Under the pieces are notes generated by a model that did not search any database, was not told where the DNA came from, and saw only the letters and a list, made by a program, of their open reading frames with translations. A stretch of DNA of 64,000 nucleotides from an uncultured Clostridia bacterium (GTDB taxonomy: Bacteria > Bacillota > Clostridia > Lachnospirales > CAG-274): positions 62,001 to 126,000 of the forward strand of contig CANRHR010000005.1 of NCBI GenBank assembly GCA_947630475.1, read 5' to 3'. A program made the position numbers and the translations under genes. This document shows, piece after piece, positions 8,879-19,500 of this stretch (the stretch's first letter is position 1; the number at the start of each line of letters is the position of its first letter).

Positions 8879-9131
8879 TAATAAATATCATTACAAGGGC
8901 AATAATTATGAAAACAGCGCCAAGAATTTTTGTATATCTCTCAAGCTTGCCCTCAAGCGATCTGCCCTTATTTCTGTCCCAATAGGTTTCGGCGCCGCCC
9001 ATGCCGCCTAAATTAAAGCTTCCAAAACCCCTTACGTTTTTTGACTGCATTAAAATAACAGCAATTAACAATACGCTTACAATAAGCATAGCCAAAGATA
9101 AAATAATAAAAAGCACACTCATTTTGCTCAC
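8874..9131 (-). CDS. secG: Preprotein translocase subunit SecG
   Basis: Accessory membrane subunit of the SecYEG channel. The 85 residues contain two hydrophobic segments (about 5-27 and 65-84) separated by a Gly-rich loop (GFGSFNLGGMGGAE), the standard SecG layout. A canonical AGGTGAG ribosome binding site precedes the ATG. The stop codon TAA lies within the conserved AAGTAACTTAAAGCG of the adjacent structured repeat, so the element provides the end of the frame. Length is still normal for SecG. It follows two tRNA-Pro genes on the same strand by about 40 bases, possibly on one transcript. Confidence 0.93.
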   Translation of the reverse strand: MSKMSVLFIILSLAMLIVSVLLIAVILMQSKNVRGFGSFNLGGMGGAETYWDRNKGRSLEGKLERYTKILGAVFIIIALVMIFIK

Positions 9132-9170
9132 CTCCGAATACCGTCTGTTTTATAAAAGCAAAAATAAAAA

Positions 9171-9244
9171 TCGGGGCAACAGGATTTGAACCTGCGACCT
9201 CGGCGTCCCGAACGCCGCGCGCTACCAAGCTACGCTATACCCCG
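9171..9244 (-). tRNA. tRNA-Pro (anticodon CGG)
   Basis: Minus-strand cloverleaf: acceptor arms CGGGGTA/TGCCCCG with discriminator A, D-arm with AGCTTGGTAGCGC, anticodon stem CGGCG/CGCCG closing loop TTCGGGA (anticodon CGG), and T-arm with GGTTCAAATCC. CCA is not encoded. Confidence 0.93.
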
Positions 9245-9273
9245 ACATAAAACAAAAAGCGCCAAAATAAAAA

Positions 9274-9347
9274 TCGGGGCGACAAGATTTGAACTTGCGA
9301 CCTCTTGAACCCCATTCAAGCGCGCTACCAAGCTACGCCACGCCCCG
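9274..9347 (-). tRNA. tRNA-Pro (anticodon GGG)
   Basis: Minus-strand cloverleaf 29 bases upstream of the CGG isoacceptor: acceptor arms CGGGGCG/CGCCCCG, D-arm with AGCTTGGTAGCGC, anticodon stem CTTGA/TCAAG around loop ATGGGGT (anticodon GGG), and T-loop TTCAAAT. The two genes differ mainly in the anticodon arm, suggesting a duplication. Confidence 0.92.
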
Positions 9348-9436
9348 AAAAAATTACGCTACAATATATATTTTAATAGATTTTAAAAAAATGTCAATAC
9401 ATAAATCGAAAAAAATTAAATTTTTAAATCAAGTAT

Positions 9437-9564
9437 CCTCCGCCTAAGAGGCGGAGAGAGTTTGTCAATAAAGCTAAATTTTGTTGAGTTTATAAGTTTT
9501 TAAGAGCGTCGCAGACATCAAATCCGCAAGCGGAAATCGCATTTTAGCCGCCTAAGAGGGCGGG
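9437..9564 (+). mobile_element. Family 1 structured element, copy F (3' truncated) with flanking hairpins
   Basis: The body (9460-9546) has TTTGTCAATAAAGCTAAATT, then AAGTTTTTAAGAGCGTCGCA and CATCAAATCCGC, very close to copy E read on its own strand. It breaks off after the first hairpin. It is flanked by two CCGCCTAAGAG hairpins (from 9437 and 9547), echoing the duplicated target of intact copies. It lies in the 250-bp gap between tRNA-Pro(GGG) and the small CxxC gene. Confidence 0.65.
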
Positions 9565-9599
9565 GATTTGATGGGCAGGATTATAAGCCGCAAAAATAA

Positions 9600-9809
9600 T
9601 TAATATTGCTTTTCGACAGTGTCAAGATCATAAGTTTTCATAAATTTTTGAAGATCCTTGTCATTTTTTATAAGCATTACTTCTTCAAATTTTCCTGTTT
9701 TTAGGTTTTTAAAGCCTGCCGCTTTTTCTCCTGTGCATATGCTGCATTTAATGATGGGTTTAAAGTATTCTTCGCTGTATTTGTTTTTGTTTTTAGAGCT
9801 TTCAAACAT
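9600..9809 (-). CDS. Small CxxC protein, function unknown
   Basis: A 69-residue, charged, soluble protein with a single CSIC pair (KCSICTGE) near residue 22. That pair could bind metal or be redox-active, but no second pair is present to complete a zinc ribbon. The start was moved to the ATG at 9809 because the in-frame upstream GTG is itself part of the AGAGGTG ribosome binding site. It stands alone between repeat elements. I do not recognise the family. Confidence 0.55.
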   Translation of the reverse strand: MFESSKNKNKYSEEYFKPIIKCSICTGEKAAGFKNLKTGKFEEVMLIKNDKDLQKFMKTYDLDTVEKQY

Positions 9810-9885
9810 ATTATTCACCTCTTTTTGGAGCCGCCCTTTTTATATATTATAACAATATAACGGGGCGAATGTCAAAAGCGGGATT

Positions 9886-9952
9886 TTATCGACTGAGTCA
9901 GAAGCCGTCGTTATGAGTATGCAGCGTAAGCGGAATACGAATATCCTTGACT
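9886..9952 (+). repeat. Dispersed repeat family 2, copy b
   Basis: TTATCGACTGAGTCAGAAGC, then CGTCGTTATGAGTATGCAGC, then GTAAGCGGAATACGAATATC. This is the cleanest copy and the best reference for the family. It lies upstream of the 1071-residue gene, in a 270-bp gap otherwise without features. Confidence 0.6.
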
Positions 9953-10078
9953 AAGATTTATATATGGCTAAACCAAAATAAAAATTATGCCGATATAAAT
10001 ATAACAGGACTCTTGCTTAAGGCTTTTTGTTACAGCCTTTTTATGCACTGAGCACAACAGATTTTTCGGAGGTATGTT

Positions 10079-13000
10079 ATGAATACGATTCAGAATAAAA
10101 GCTCGATATTTACAAACAGAGCCTATGAAAAGGGCAGTACACATAAAACAACGGATATTTTAACGGCAACAATAAATCAATCCCAAATAAATGGAAAATA
10201 CCGACTTACATTTGATGACAATACGTCGTTAAATGTTGATAAATCACTGATAAACGGCTCTGTCGGCGACAGTATTAAAGTAAAGATAGAACAAAAAAAT
10301 TCATCTAAAGTTTTTGTGGGTCAGATTTTAGAAAACGAAAAGGCTCTTAATGATATAGATATGCTTCAAAAAAGCTCGGGAATTGTTGCGGTTGATTCAC
10401 GTTATTCAGATTTTTTAAAGGAAAACGGAATAGAAGCCTCATCCGAAAATGTAAATACTCTAAGAGATATAAAGGCGTGTATAAACTCTATAGTAAACGG
10501 CGGCGGAGAAGCCTCAGTAGGAAAGCTTCTTGCCATGGGAATAGATATAGGGAATATAAGCCTTGAAGTTTTAAGCAGATTTGTTTATGAAGCAAACAGC
10601 TATAATATGTCAGCCATGGAAAAGACAGAAAGTTTCGAGGAATATATTTCAAAAAATCCGCAGACTGCCGCCGATGATAAAAGGCTTGCCGCGGCAAAGG
10701 CGCTTTTTGAACAAGGGCTTCCTATCAATGAAAATAATATATCAGAGCTTAAAGCTGCCATTGAAAATGCCGAAAATATCGTAAGTCTTTCCGAAAATGA
10801 AATTGTCGAATTTTTAAAAAGCAGCTCAACCGTAAGTTTTGAAAATATTTATAAAGCAAAATTTTCAAATTCTAAAAGCGCAAATAATAAAGCGGATGAT
10901 AAAATATGGCATAAGCTTGAAGCTCAGGCGGAAAAGCTGCTCGATTTGCAGGGCATGGAGCCGTCGGAGGAAAATCTTAAGACGGCAAGGCTTTTTATTG
11001 AAAATGATATTCCTCTGACAACTGAAAATATAAAAAAAGCGGATTTTTTAAAAAATCCTTCGCTTGATCTTTCAGCTCTGCTTAAAGCTGCGGCATTGGG
11101 ATTATCACAAAACAAAGGTTCAGCTCAGTTTGATATTTTTACTTATACTCAAACAGATCCCAAAGCTCAGGCTGAAATTTATTCAAATTATGAGCAAAGC
11201 TTAAAATACATAAATCAAGCCGATGAATATACAATTCAAAAATTGATTGATAAAAATCAAGAAATTAATTTAAAAAATATTGCAAAAGAGGTTTTATCAC
11301 AAAGCAGCCCTCAAGGCGAATATTCTTTGTCGCAAGATGCGATTAAGGCAAGAAGACAGCTTCTCGAAATCCAAATGAAGCTTAGTTCGGAAGCGGCGGC
11401 AAGGCTTAGCCAAAAGGGGATAGATATAAATATACAGCCGCTTAAAGAGGCAATAGCTCAATTAAAGGAAATTGAAAATGAACTTTTTGCAAGAGAGCTT
11501 GCCTCGGCAGAGGTCAGCCCACAGAGCACCGAGGTCATGAAACAGTGTATGAATAAAATAAATGCACTGCCGGTTTTTGTTTCCAAGGCTGATTTTTATG
11601 GTATTGTTTTTGATAAACAAAAATACACATTAAATGAAATATCCGCCCATGCCGCCGAAAAGATATTATCTTCACTGGATTCGTTTGCCACAACGCCTAG
11701 GGCAAAATACGGTGACAGTTTTGCTGCTCTTAAAAACAGCTTTGAGCAAATACTAAAGGGTAATAATATAGAAACAACCCGACAGAATTTAAGGGCGGCT
11801 GAAATTTTATCACGAAACGGTATTGATATTACTCAGGAAAATATATTAAAGGTTAAGCTTACGGACGCAAAAATAAACTTTATTTATGATAAGCTTCACC
11901 CCATGACGGCGGCAAATATGATAAGAGAGGGAATTAATCCCCTTGAAACCGATATTGACGAGCTTGTGGATTACATTAAATCATTCTCCGATAAATACGA
12001 GCAGCAGGACAGAGATAAGATTGCACAATATATAATTGAAGCAGAGCAAAGAAATGATTTTTCACAGCCGGAAAGAACAGCGGTAGCTTCGGTTTACAGA
12101 GCGTTAAGCTTTATTTGTTCAAAAAATTCAAAGGGCATAGGCGCTGCCGTTTTTGCACAAAGCAGCTCTACAATAGGCGATATTTTGAAAATGGCGGATG
12201 CTGTTGAAAAAGCCAAAAAGGGAATAGATAAAGCTGTTGACGATAAAAATGAAATTAAAATCAATTTGGCATCGGATAACAATATAAAGCTTGGGGTTGA
12301 AAGTGCGCTTGCACAGAGCTTGAAAGATTTAGATGCTTTAAGAGAGCAGTACAGCTCTGTTTTGACGGACAGCATAATTGATATGGCGGCTCCTTCTCAG
12401 CTTATAGCATTTATAAGAGGCAATGATGACATAAACAAAGAAACTGTAGAGAAGCTTTATTATGGGCTTAAAAAAATAAGCGAGAGCAGCGAAACGTCAT
12501 TTATTTCAAATAAAAAAATAAAGGCCTTGGCGCAGGAGATTCAAAGCATGGAAAACGGCGCAAATGATATTGTTAAATGGCTTAATGAAAACAATATTCC
12601 TTTAACGCTTAATAATATAAACGCCGCCGCAAAGCTTTTAAATGATGCCTTTAAAAGCGCAAAAGAGCTTGACGAACTTAAAGAAAGCCTTGAAGAAAAT
12701 GATATCGGCATTGAGGGAAATTTTGATTTGGAAGATATTTATTCTTCGGCGCAAAACGCTGTAAACTCGGTTGAAAGGGCAGGCGATGAAGCGTTAATGC
12801 TGGAGGATATCACAAATATAAGCTTGATTTTAAAGCGTCTTGAGCCTGTTAAAGCTTTGCTTCGCTTTGAACAGAGCGTAAATGATAATTCCGAAAATAT
12901 TTATCAGATTCCTATAAGGCTTAAGGATAATACCATAACAAACCTTAATATGTATGTTTTGAATAAAAGCGGCTCAAATGACGGCTTTAAAGGTTTTTTA

Positions 13001-13294
13001 AATCTCGAAACAAAAAATTTGGGTATTGTTCAGTGTTTTTTAAATGTTGAAAAAAATTCTGTTTTTGCCAAAATAACAGCCGAAAATCCGCAAAGCGAGA
13101 GATTTTTAAAGGAAGTATCGGCTTCTCTTTATACGGCGCTTGAGAATGTGGGCTTTTTAAACACTCAGATTGAATTTGCGTCAGAAAATTCTTTTAATAT
13201 ATTTAAAAACAGTGATGCCGAGCTTATAAAAGAAAACCTTGAAGAAATGAAAAATCCACAGCAAGTTGACGGAGGTTTTTCGGCGCTGGTTTGA
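10079..13294 (+). CDS. Large flagellar hook-length-control-like protein (DUF6240/FliK-like, tentative)
   Basis: A 1071-residue soluble, mostly helical protein with no signal peptide or membrane segment. It is built of recurring ~60-100 residue modules centred on GIDITQENI-type motifs (seen as MGIDIGNISLE, GLPINENNISE, DIPLTTENIKK, GIDITQENILK and NIPLTLNNINA). The last ~140 residues form a compact domain (IYQIPIRLKDNTITNLNMYV, then LNLETKNLGIVQCFLNVEKN) resembling the C-terminal region of FliK-like proteins that Clostridia carry in flagellar gene sets. The start is ATG 10079 after GGAGG. A 40-residue ORF follows 18 bases downstream. No hook or basal-body gene is nearby, so the flagellar role is inferred only. 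Confidence 0.55.
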   Translation: MNTIQNKSSIFTNRAYEKGSTHKTTDILTATINQSQINGKYRLTFDDNTSLNVDKSLINGSVGDSIKVKIEQKNSSKVFVGQILENEKALNDIDMLQKSSGIVAVDSRYSDFLKENGIEASSENVNTLRDIKACINSIVNGGGEASVGKLLAMGIDIGNISLEVLSRFVYEANSYNMSAMEKTESFEEYISKNPQTAADDKRLAAAKALFEQGLPINENNISELKAAIENAENIVSLSENEIVEFLKSSSTVSFENIYKAKFSNSKSANNKADDKIWHKLEAQAEKLLDLQGMEPSEENLKTARLFIENDIPLTTENIKKADFLKNPSLDLSALLKAAALGLSQNKGSAQFDIFTYTQTDPKAQAEIYSNYEQSLKYINQADEYTIQKLIDKNQEINLKNIAKEVLSQSSPQGEYSLSQDAIKARRQLLEIQMKLSSEAAARLSQKGIDINIQPLKEAIAQLKEIENELFARELASAEVSPQSTEVMKQCMNKINALPVFVSKADFYGIVFDKQKYTLNEISAHAAEKILSSLDSFATTPRAKYGDSFAALKNSFEQILKGNNIETTRQNLRAAEILSRNGIDITQENILKVKLTDAKINFIYDKLHPMTAANMIREGINPLETDIDELVDYIKSFSDKYEQQDRDKIAQYIIEAEQRNDFSQPERTAVASVYRALSFICSKNSKGIGAAVFAQSSSTIGDILKMADAVEKAKKGIDKAVDDKNEIKINLASDNNIKLGVESALAQSLKDLDALREQYSSVLTDSIIDMAAPSQLIAFIRGNDDINKETVEKLYYGLKKISESSETSFISNKKIKALAQEIQSMENGANDIVKWLNENNIPLTLNNINAAAKLLNDAFKSAKELDELKESLEENDIGIEGNFDLEDIYSSAQNAVNSVERAGDEALMLEDITNISLILKRLEPVKALLRFEQSVNDNSENIYQIPIRLKDNTITNLNMYVLNKSGSNDGFKGFLNLETKNLGIVQCFLNVEKNSVFAKITAENPQSERFLKEVSASLYTALENVGFLNTQIEFASENSFNIFKNSDAELIKENLEEMKNPQQVDGGFSALV

Positions 13295-13312
13295 TTTTGG
13301 GAGGATTTTAAT

Positions 13313-13435
13313 ATGGAAAATGATAAAAGCAAAAGAATGCCCAATGAATTTTTGAAAGCATTAAAGGCTGTCGTATCTTTTATTGATGAAGCGGATTATA
13401 AAAATAAAAACAGCTCATCATCAAAAGATGTTTGA
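13313..13435 (+). CDS. Small 40-residue ORF downstream of the FliK-like gene
   Basis: ATG 13313 follows GGGAGGA at an ideal 6-7 bases and opens a 40-codon frame (begins MENDKSKRMPNEFLKAL, ends SSSSKDV) stopping at TGA 13433. It is charged, with one short amphipathic helix (FLKALKAVVSFIDEA). The strong ribosome binding site and 18-base spacing suggest real co-translation with the upstream gene. Function unknown. Confidence 0.55.
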   Translation: MENDKSKRMPNEFLKALKAVVSFIDEADYKNKNSSSSKDV

Positions 13436-13542
13436 GCAAAATAAAAAAATTCTGTTCTTTTTCACTGAAAGATGTTATAATAATTTTGAATTTTGGCTAA
13501 GTTGTACTTGCCAATAAAGAAATTATGAAAAGGAGTATCTTA

Positions 13543-16500
13543 ATGAAAAAAAAATCAACATTGACAGCGACAAAAAGGGTATGCTCAGTTGCTTTGGCAG
13601 CAGCTTTTGCAGCTTCGTCATTCAATGCGTTTGCACAGGAGCCCGATAATTCACAGGCTAGCAGCCTAGAGATTGATATTAATCTGGATTTTCCTGCGCC
13701 AAACAAAATATTTCATGTTGCGCTGGAATCTTTGCAGTCGTCTTCCGAAAATTATCAGTACGATATAACAAGCAATTCAAACGGTACGGCGGCTTGTGCA
13801 ACATTTGATTCCATACCGGCGGGAAAATATAAAATGACTGTAAGCTCAGAAAGCTACGCAGAATATACCCAAGATATTACAATATTAAAAGGCCTTACAA
13901 CAAAGGTTGAGCTTAACAACAGCAAAAAGAAAAATGAATATATTTCCGGCAGCCAAAAGCACGCCGTTATGTCTGTGGGGGATGTAAATGCAGACGGAAG
14001 CGTTGACGAAAATGATGCCGAAGATATGATTAATGCTATAGAAAGCTCAAATAAAGAAGGCTTTGATCTTAACAATGACAACGCCGTAGATATTGCGGAT
14101 TTGGCATATGTTACGCTTAATTACGGCTCAAATGTAACAGCAAACGAGCTTCATATTATTTCATCCGAAAATATTAATGCCGATATCGGCTCTTCTACCT
14201 CTGTGGTATCCGGAAGTCTTGAAGATCTTACCCAAAATATAGATAAATTTGTGCAGTTTTCAAATTCCGGCAATCAAGAAATTTCAGAGCAAAATCCTAT
14301 AGAGCTTTCTATTAACATTAATCAGCCGCAGGATTCACCTCAAACAATTAACGGTGTGTTAATAAAACCTCCGGCAGGCTCAGTTAATCTTATTGAATCG
14401 GGAAATATTGAAATTGAAGATGAAAACGGAGAGCTTTATTCATTTTATATGGGAGATGAACCCTCTGCTCCGGCTGTGGCTTCACTTAAGCCTTATGATA
14501 TTTCATTTGCTTCTGCCGGCGAAGATGGATTTATGCTGGCTCAAACAGCGCAGGCGCCTAGGATTTCATCTCAAAAGGCCAAGATACAAAGTGACGGTAC
14601 GGTTGTTATAGATATAGGCACGCAGATTGCCATTAAAAAAATAACAATAAAAGTTACAGGCGCAAGCACTAAATTGGTTGATATCGCAAAGGTTGAATTT
14701 CTTAATAATATGGAGGATCATATTTCCGATCCCGATTACAGTATTCCTCAAAATATTGTTTTAAATCAGCTTTCAGCAGGCGAAGATCCGTCATTCGAGG
14801 TAAACTGGGATTCTCAGGTAAATGTTACGGGATATGAAGTTTCTGTAAGTTCCAACGGAAAGGAAGAAATTTTCCCCACAAATACAAATTCTATTACAAT
14901 TACATCATTGGGCGGAAAGCTTTCAACTTATGTACCTTATACTGTAAGGGTTCGTTCAACTAACGGAAGTTGGAAAAGCCCTTATTCACAAAGCTCCGTT
15001 ATTACTTTAACGGCTGACAGTGCTCCTCCGGCACCGGAATATGTAGTAGGCGAGGGCAGAGCGGAAGCGATAAAGGTTTCTTGGCGAGATATGAGAGATA
15101 CTCAGCATTACAGCCTTTTTTACCGTGAAAAGGGAACCGAAAATTATAATGAAATTGAAAACATAACCGAAACAAGTTATGTTATACCAAATTTAAAACC
15201 CAATGTTACATATGAATTTTATGTAATAGGTTATAATGAGCACGGAGCAAGCCCTGCCTCACAGCTTAATCAGGCTGTTACAAAGGCGGCTGAAAGCGTT
15301 GTTATGCCTAAATACAAGCTGATTAATACATCAAATGGCGCCTCAAAATTAACCGCACACATAAAAAATGTAGAAAATCCTTCAGCGGCTGAGGTTACAG
15401 GCGAAAATATCGCTGTTGTAGATGATGATCAGTCCAGTTATACATCTGTTTCTGATTGGGATACAGGCGTTGTATACACCAATTTTGCAAATCCTATAGT
15501 TACGTTGGATCAAAAATATACTATAGATACAATACGCTTTTCGCCCAGCGCAAGCCAGCCCTATGGATATACCGGCGCAAAAATACGCTATCTTAACGAC
15601 AGCGGCGCTTGGGAAGCGGCGGAATGCAGGCTTTCACAAAAGCAGGATAAAAACGGAAATATTTATTATACGGCTGTTGCCAATTCTCCTATAACATCCG
15701 ATACATTCCAGCTTTGTATAAGAACATTCAACAGCAGAATGATAACAATAGCGGAGATGAATTTTTACTATTATGACGATTTGGAGGATAAAATAAACGG
15801 ACTGTATGAAGATACTATGCATCTTAAGCTTAAGCCTGAGGTTTCAAGGCAGGATATAGACAGCCTTTATGCTCAGCTTGATGTTGCCGATACTGTAAGC
15901 GGAGAGCTTCACCCTGATTATGATTCTCTTAAAAAAGAGCTTGATTATGCAGTAGAGCTTTTAAATACATCTGCACTTGCCGATATTGTTAATGTTGATA
16001 CATCTGTGACCCCAAATGCGGACGGACATAATGATTTTGCTATGTCATTAAGTAATTATCAGCCTCTCGGCGTGGTTGCCAAGGCAGGCGATGAAATTAT
16101 TGTCTATGTGGGCAGCCCTTCGGAGGCAGAGGGTACAAAGACAAACCTTAGCCTTATTGCAACACAAAATCATGGCGAAGCCGCAAGCTGGCAGGCTGAT
16201 ATGGGACAGCTTGTTGTGGGAAGAAACGTTCTTACAGTTCCCAATATAAAGACATCAGCCGAATCCGAAAACGGAGGTTCGTTATATGTCGCATGGAGCG
16301 GAAATAAAAATGCCAGAGAATATTCTGTGCGTGTAAGCGGCGGTGAAAGCATACCTGTTTTAAATGTCGCAGGAATAAGCGGCGAGCAGCGCAGTGCGGC
16401 TATTGAAAAATATGTAGCCGAGCTTGAAACTTATGTTCAGGGCATAGAGCAAAAGCATAACCAAAATCATGCCGATGTGCAGTATCGTGACGACTGTATA

Positions 16501-19500
16501 GATAATTACACTGAAATTGTTATGGATAATATGATGTATTCCGTTCCGGCAATACAAGTTATTAAGGGGCTTAACGGCGGCGGCGCTCAGCAGCTTGAAA
16601 AGGCTATTGCCGCTATGGAGCAGCAGGTTGATTTATTCTATCAGCATAAGGGTTACAGCAAAAATGTTGATGAACAGAGCAAAAACAGATATCCTGTACA
16701 AAGGCTTAATATACGTTACCATACAATGTTTACGGGTGCATTTATGTATGCCGGAGGAAAGCATATAGGAATTGAATACTCAAGCGTACCGGAGTTGTTC
16801 TCAATAACACCTATAACGGCAGACGAAATGGGAAGAAAAATTGACGGCAATTACACCGGCTGGGGAATAGGCCACGAGATAGGTCATGTTATAAACTCAA
16901 GAAGCTATACAAGGGCTGAGGTTACAAACAATTATTTTGCTATGCTTGCCACTCAGGCTCAGCGTATTGATTATGATAAGGTTTATAAGGCTGTAACAAA
17001 AGGTTCAATCGGCGCAAATGTCGATGTGTTTACACGATTGGCAATGTATTGGCAGCTTCATATGTTTTATGATAATTATTATGATTTTAAAACATTTGAC
17101 AATAATGCCGATCAGCTTGAAAATCTTTTCTTTGCCCGTGTGGACAGCTATGCCAGAGATCCGCTTTCAGCGCCTAAGCCGGGCGGTATAGAGCTTAAGC
17201 TTGACGGCGGAAGCGACGATAATTTTATTCGCCTTGCCTGCGCAGGAGCACAAAAGAATCTTTTAGCATACTTTGAAGCTTGGGGATTATCTGCAAATGA
17301 TGAAACAAAAAGCTATGCATCTCAATTTGAAGAAGAAGAGAAAAAAATACAGTATATGAATAATGATGCAAGGCAATATCGTCTTGACGGAGGTTCTGCC
17401 GCTGATTCCGCTTCTGTAAGCGCTTCTATTGTCACAGCTCATGAAAATAATATTGTAAAAACAAACGAAATCGAAATTTCTCTTTCAAACAGCGGCGGCA
17501 ATGCAATGCTTGGCTATGAAATAATAAGAAACGGTGAACCCGTTGCATTTGTTCCCGCTGATAAATCATCTTATATCGATACAATTACAACAGGCAATAA
17601 TATGGTTTATGAATATAGCATAGTAGGCTATGATAAACTTTTAAACAAAACGCAGTCTGTTGATATTGATCCTGTTAAGGTAATGCATGACGGCTCAATA
17701 GGAAGAGATAAATGGAGCATAGAAACAAATATGCTTTCCGATGACGACACAGTGATTAAAGCTGACGGTGAGAGCGGATATTGTGAGGATACAAAGATAT
17801 CCGCCATAGAAAAGGTTATTAAAAATGAGGGAAGCTACAGCGGAAAAACCGAGCAGGGAAATGCCGAAGTTATAATTGATTTGGGCGGCAAAGAACAAAT
17901 AACCGCATTAAAATATGACGGAGTGGCATCAGGATATACAATTTATGTAAGCGAAGATAAAGAAAACTGGACAGAAGTTAAAAAAGGCAGCTTTACAGGC
18001 TCCGAAGAAACAGTATACTTTAACCAGCCCGACAGAGAAGGCTATATGTATATTTTCAGCGCCGATTATGTAAAGATTGCTTTTGATACCGATGCAGTAA
18101 GCCTAAACAACATAAATATTTTAGGCCCTACAAGCGATAATGTAGAGCTTTTGGACGAGGGTATAGGAATACTCGAAAACGAATTTATTTATGACAACAG
18201 CACAAATGTTCCTATGAGCATACCAGCAGGCTCTGTTGTATTTACAGGAATTTATAAAGGAAATCCTGCCTATAATGCAGTGCTGTTGTATGATGAAAAC
18301 GGAAATATTATAAACGGTGAGCAGATTATACTTGCCGAAAATCCAAATGGCGGAGAGCTTGGAAATGTATCGGAGGGAACATGGATTTATTGGATTAAGC
18401 CTGATGATATCCCCTCAGAGCTTCCCAAAAAGATAAAGGCGCAGTTATATCGTGTTGATGATCCTATTCAGATGACGGGCGAAAGACTTGTCAGCAATAC
18501 TTTAACGCTTGATGTGCCGGCAGTACTTGGAAAGCTTAATATAGCAGGCTCCGCCCAAGCGATATCAGAGCTTGATAAAGAGGCTGTGTTAGAAACGGCA
18601 TCTGAACAGACAAGCGAGAACTTAAGCGAGGATATAAGCGAAGAAACAAGCGAGCAGACAAGCGAAATGCAAAGTGATGAGCAAAGCTCATCAGAGCAGA
18701 CGGATGAAAAAGAACAAAATGAAAACTCCTATGAGCAAAGCGCAGAAACCGAAGCTTCGGAAGAAGCTGAACAAAGCAGCGACGAAAATGAAGAAGTTAA
18801 TTCAGATGCCGATGGAGAAATTTTAGACGAGATCGAGCAGGAAAAATTTGAAGCTTCATATACAGTTCCGATTTCGGGAGAGCCTGTACACGCCGTAAGC
18901 GTTTCAGGCGGAAGTTTGACAAAGGGATTTGTTTTTACAGAGGATATAGATGATGAGAGCAGGGCTCTTATGCAGCTTAGCCTTGATGAAGATCCTCTTC
19001 TTAAAACAATAGCTTTCCAAAGTTCATTTAAGGTTTCCGATCCAAAGGTTACAGATGTTTCTGTTGATTGGTCGGATACGCTTAATCATCGTGCTGTTTT
19101 GAAGCAGTGCCGCTATGACAAAGAAAAAGGAATGGTTTATATTTATGTTGTCGCTGAGGAAGATTTGCTTGATGACGGCATTGCTACCCTTGGTGAAATA
19201 CATATAAATACAGAAGACGATATAAGCGGAGCAAGCTTAACACTCAACCCTGATTCTACAATAACTCTTTATGATGATTATAGTAAGAAGCTTCAATCCG
19301 GTTTATCCGGAAGTGTAAGCTTTAAAGTTTCCGGAAACAATAATCAAAGCGGCTCTGGCTCCGGAAACTCCGGCGGCTCCGGAAGCTCCAGCAATTCCGG
19401 AAGTTCCGGCGGTTCAGGAAGCAGTAGCAAATCATCGGGCAAAAGCGCTTCTATAGGCACTGCACAGCAAAGTGAAACAAGCGATACTGCTTCTGAAAGC

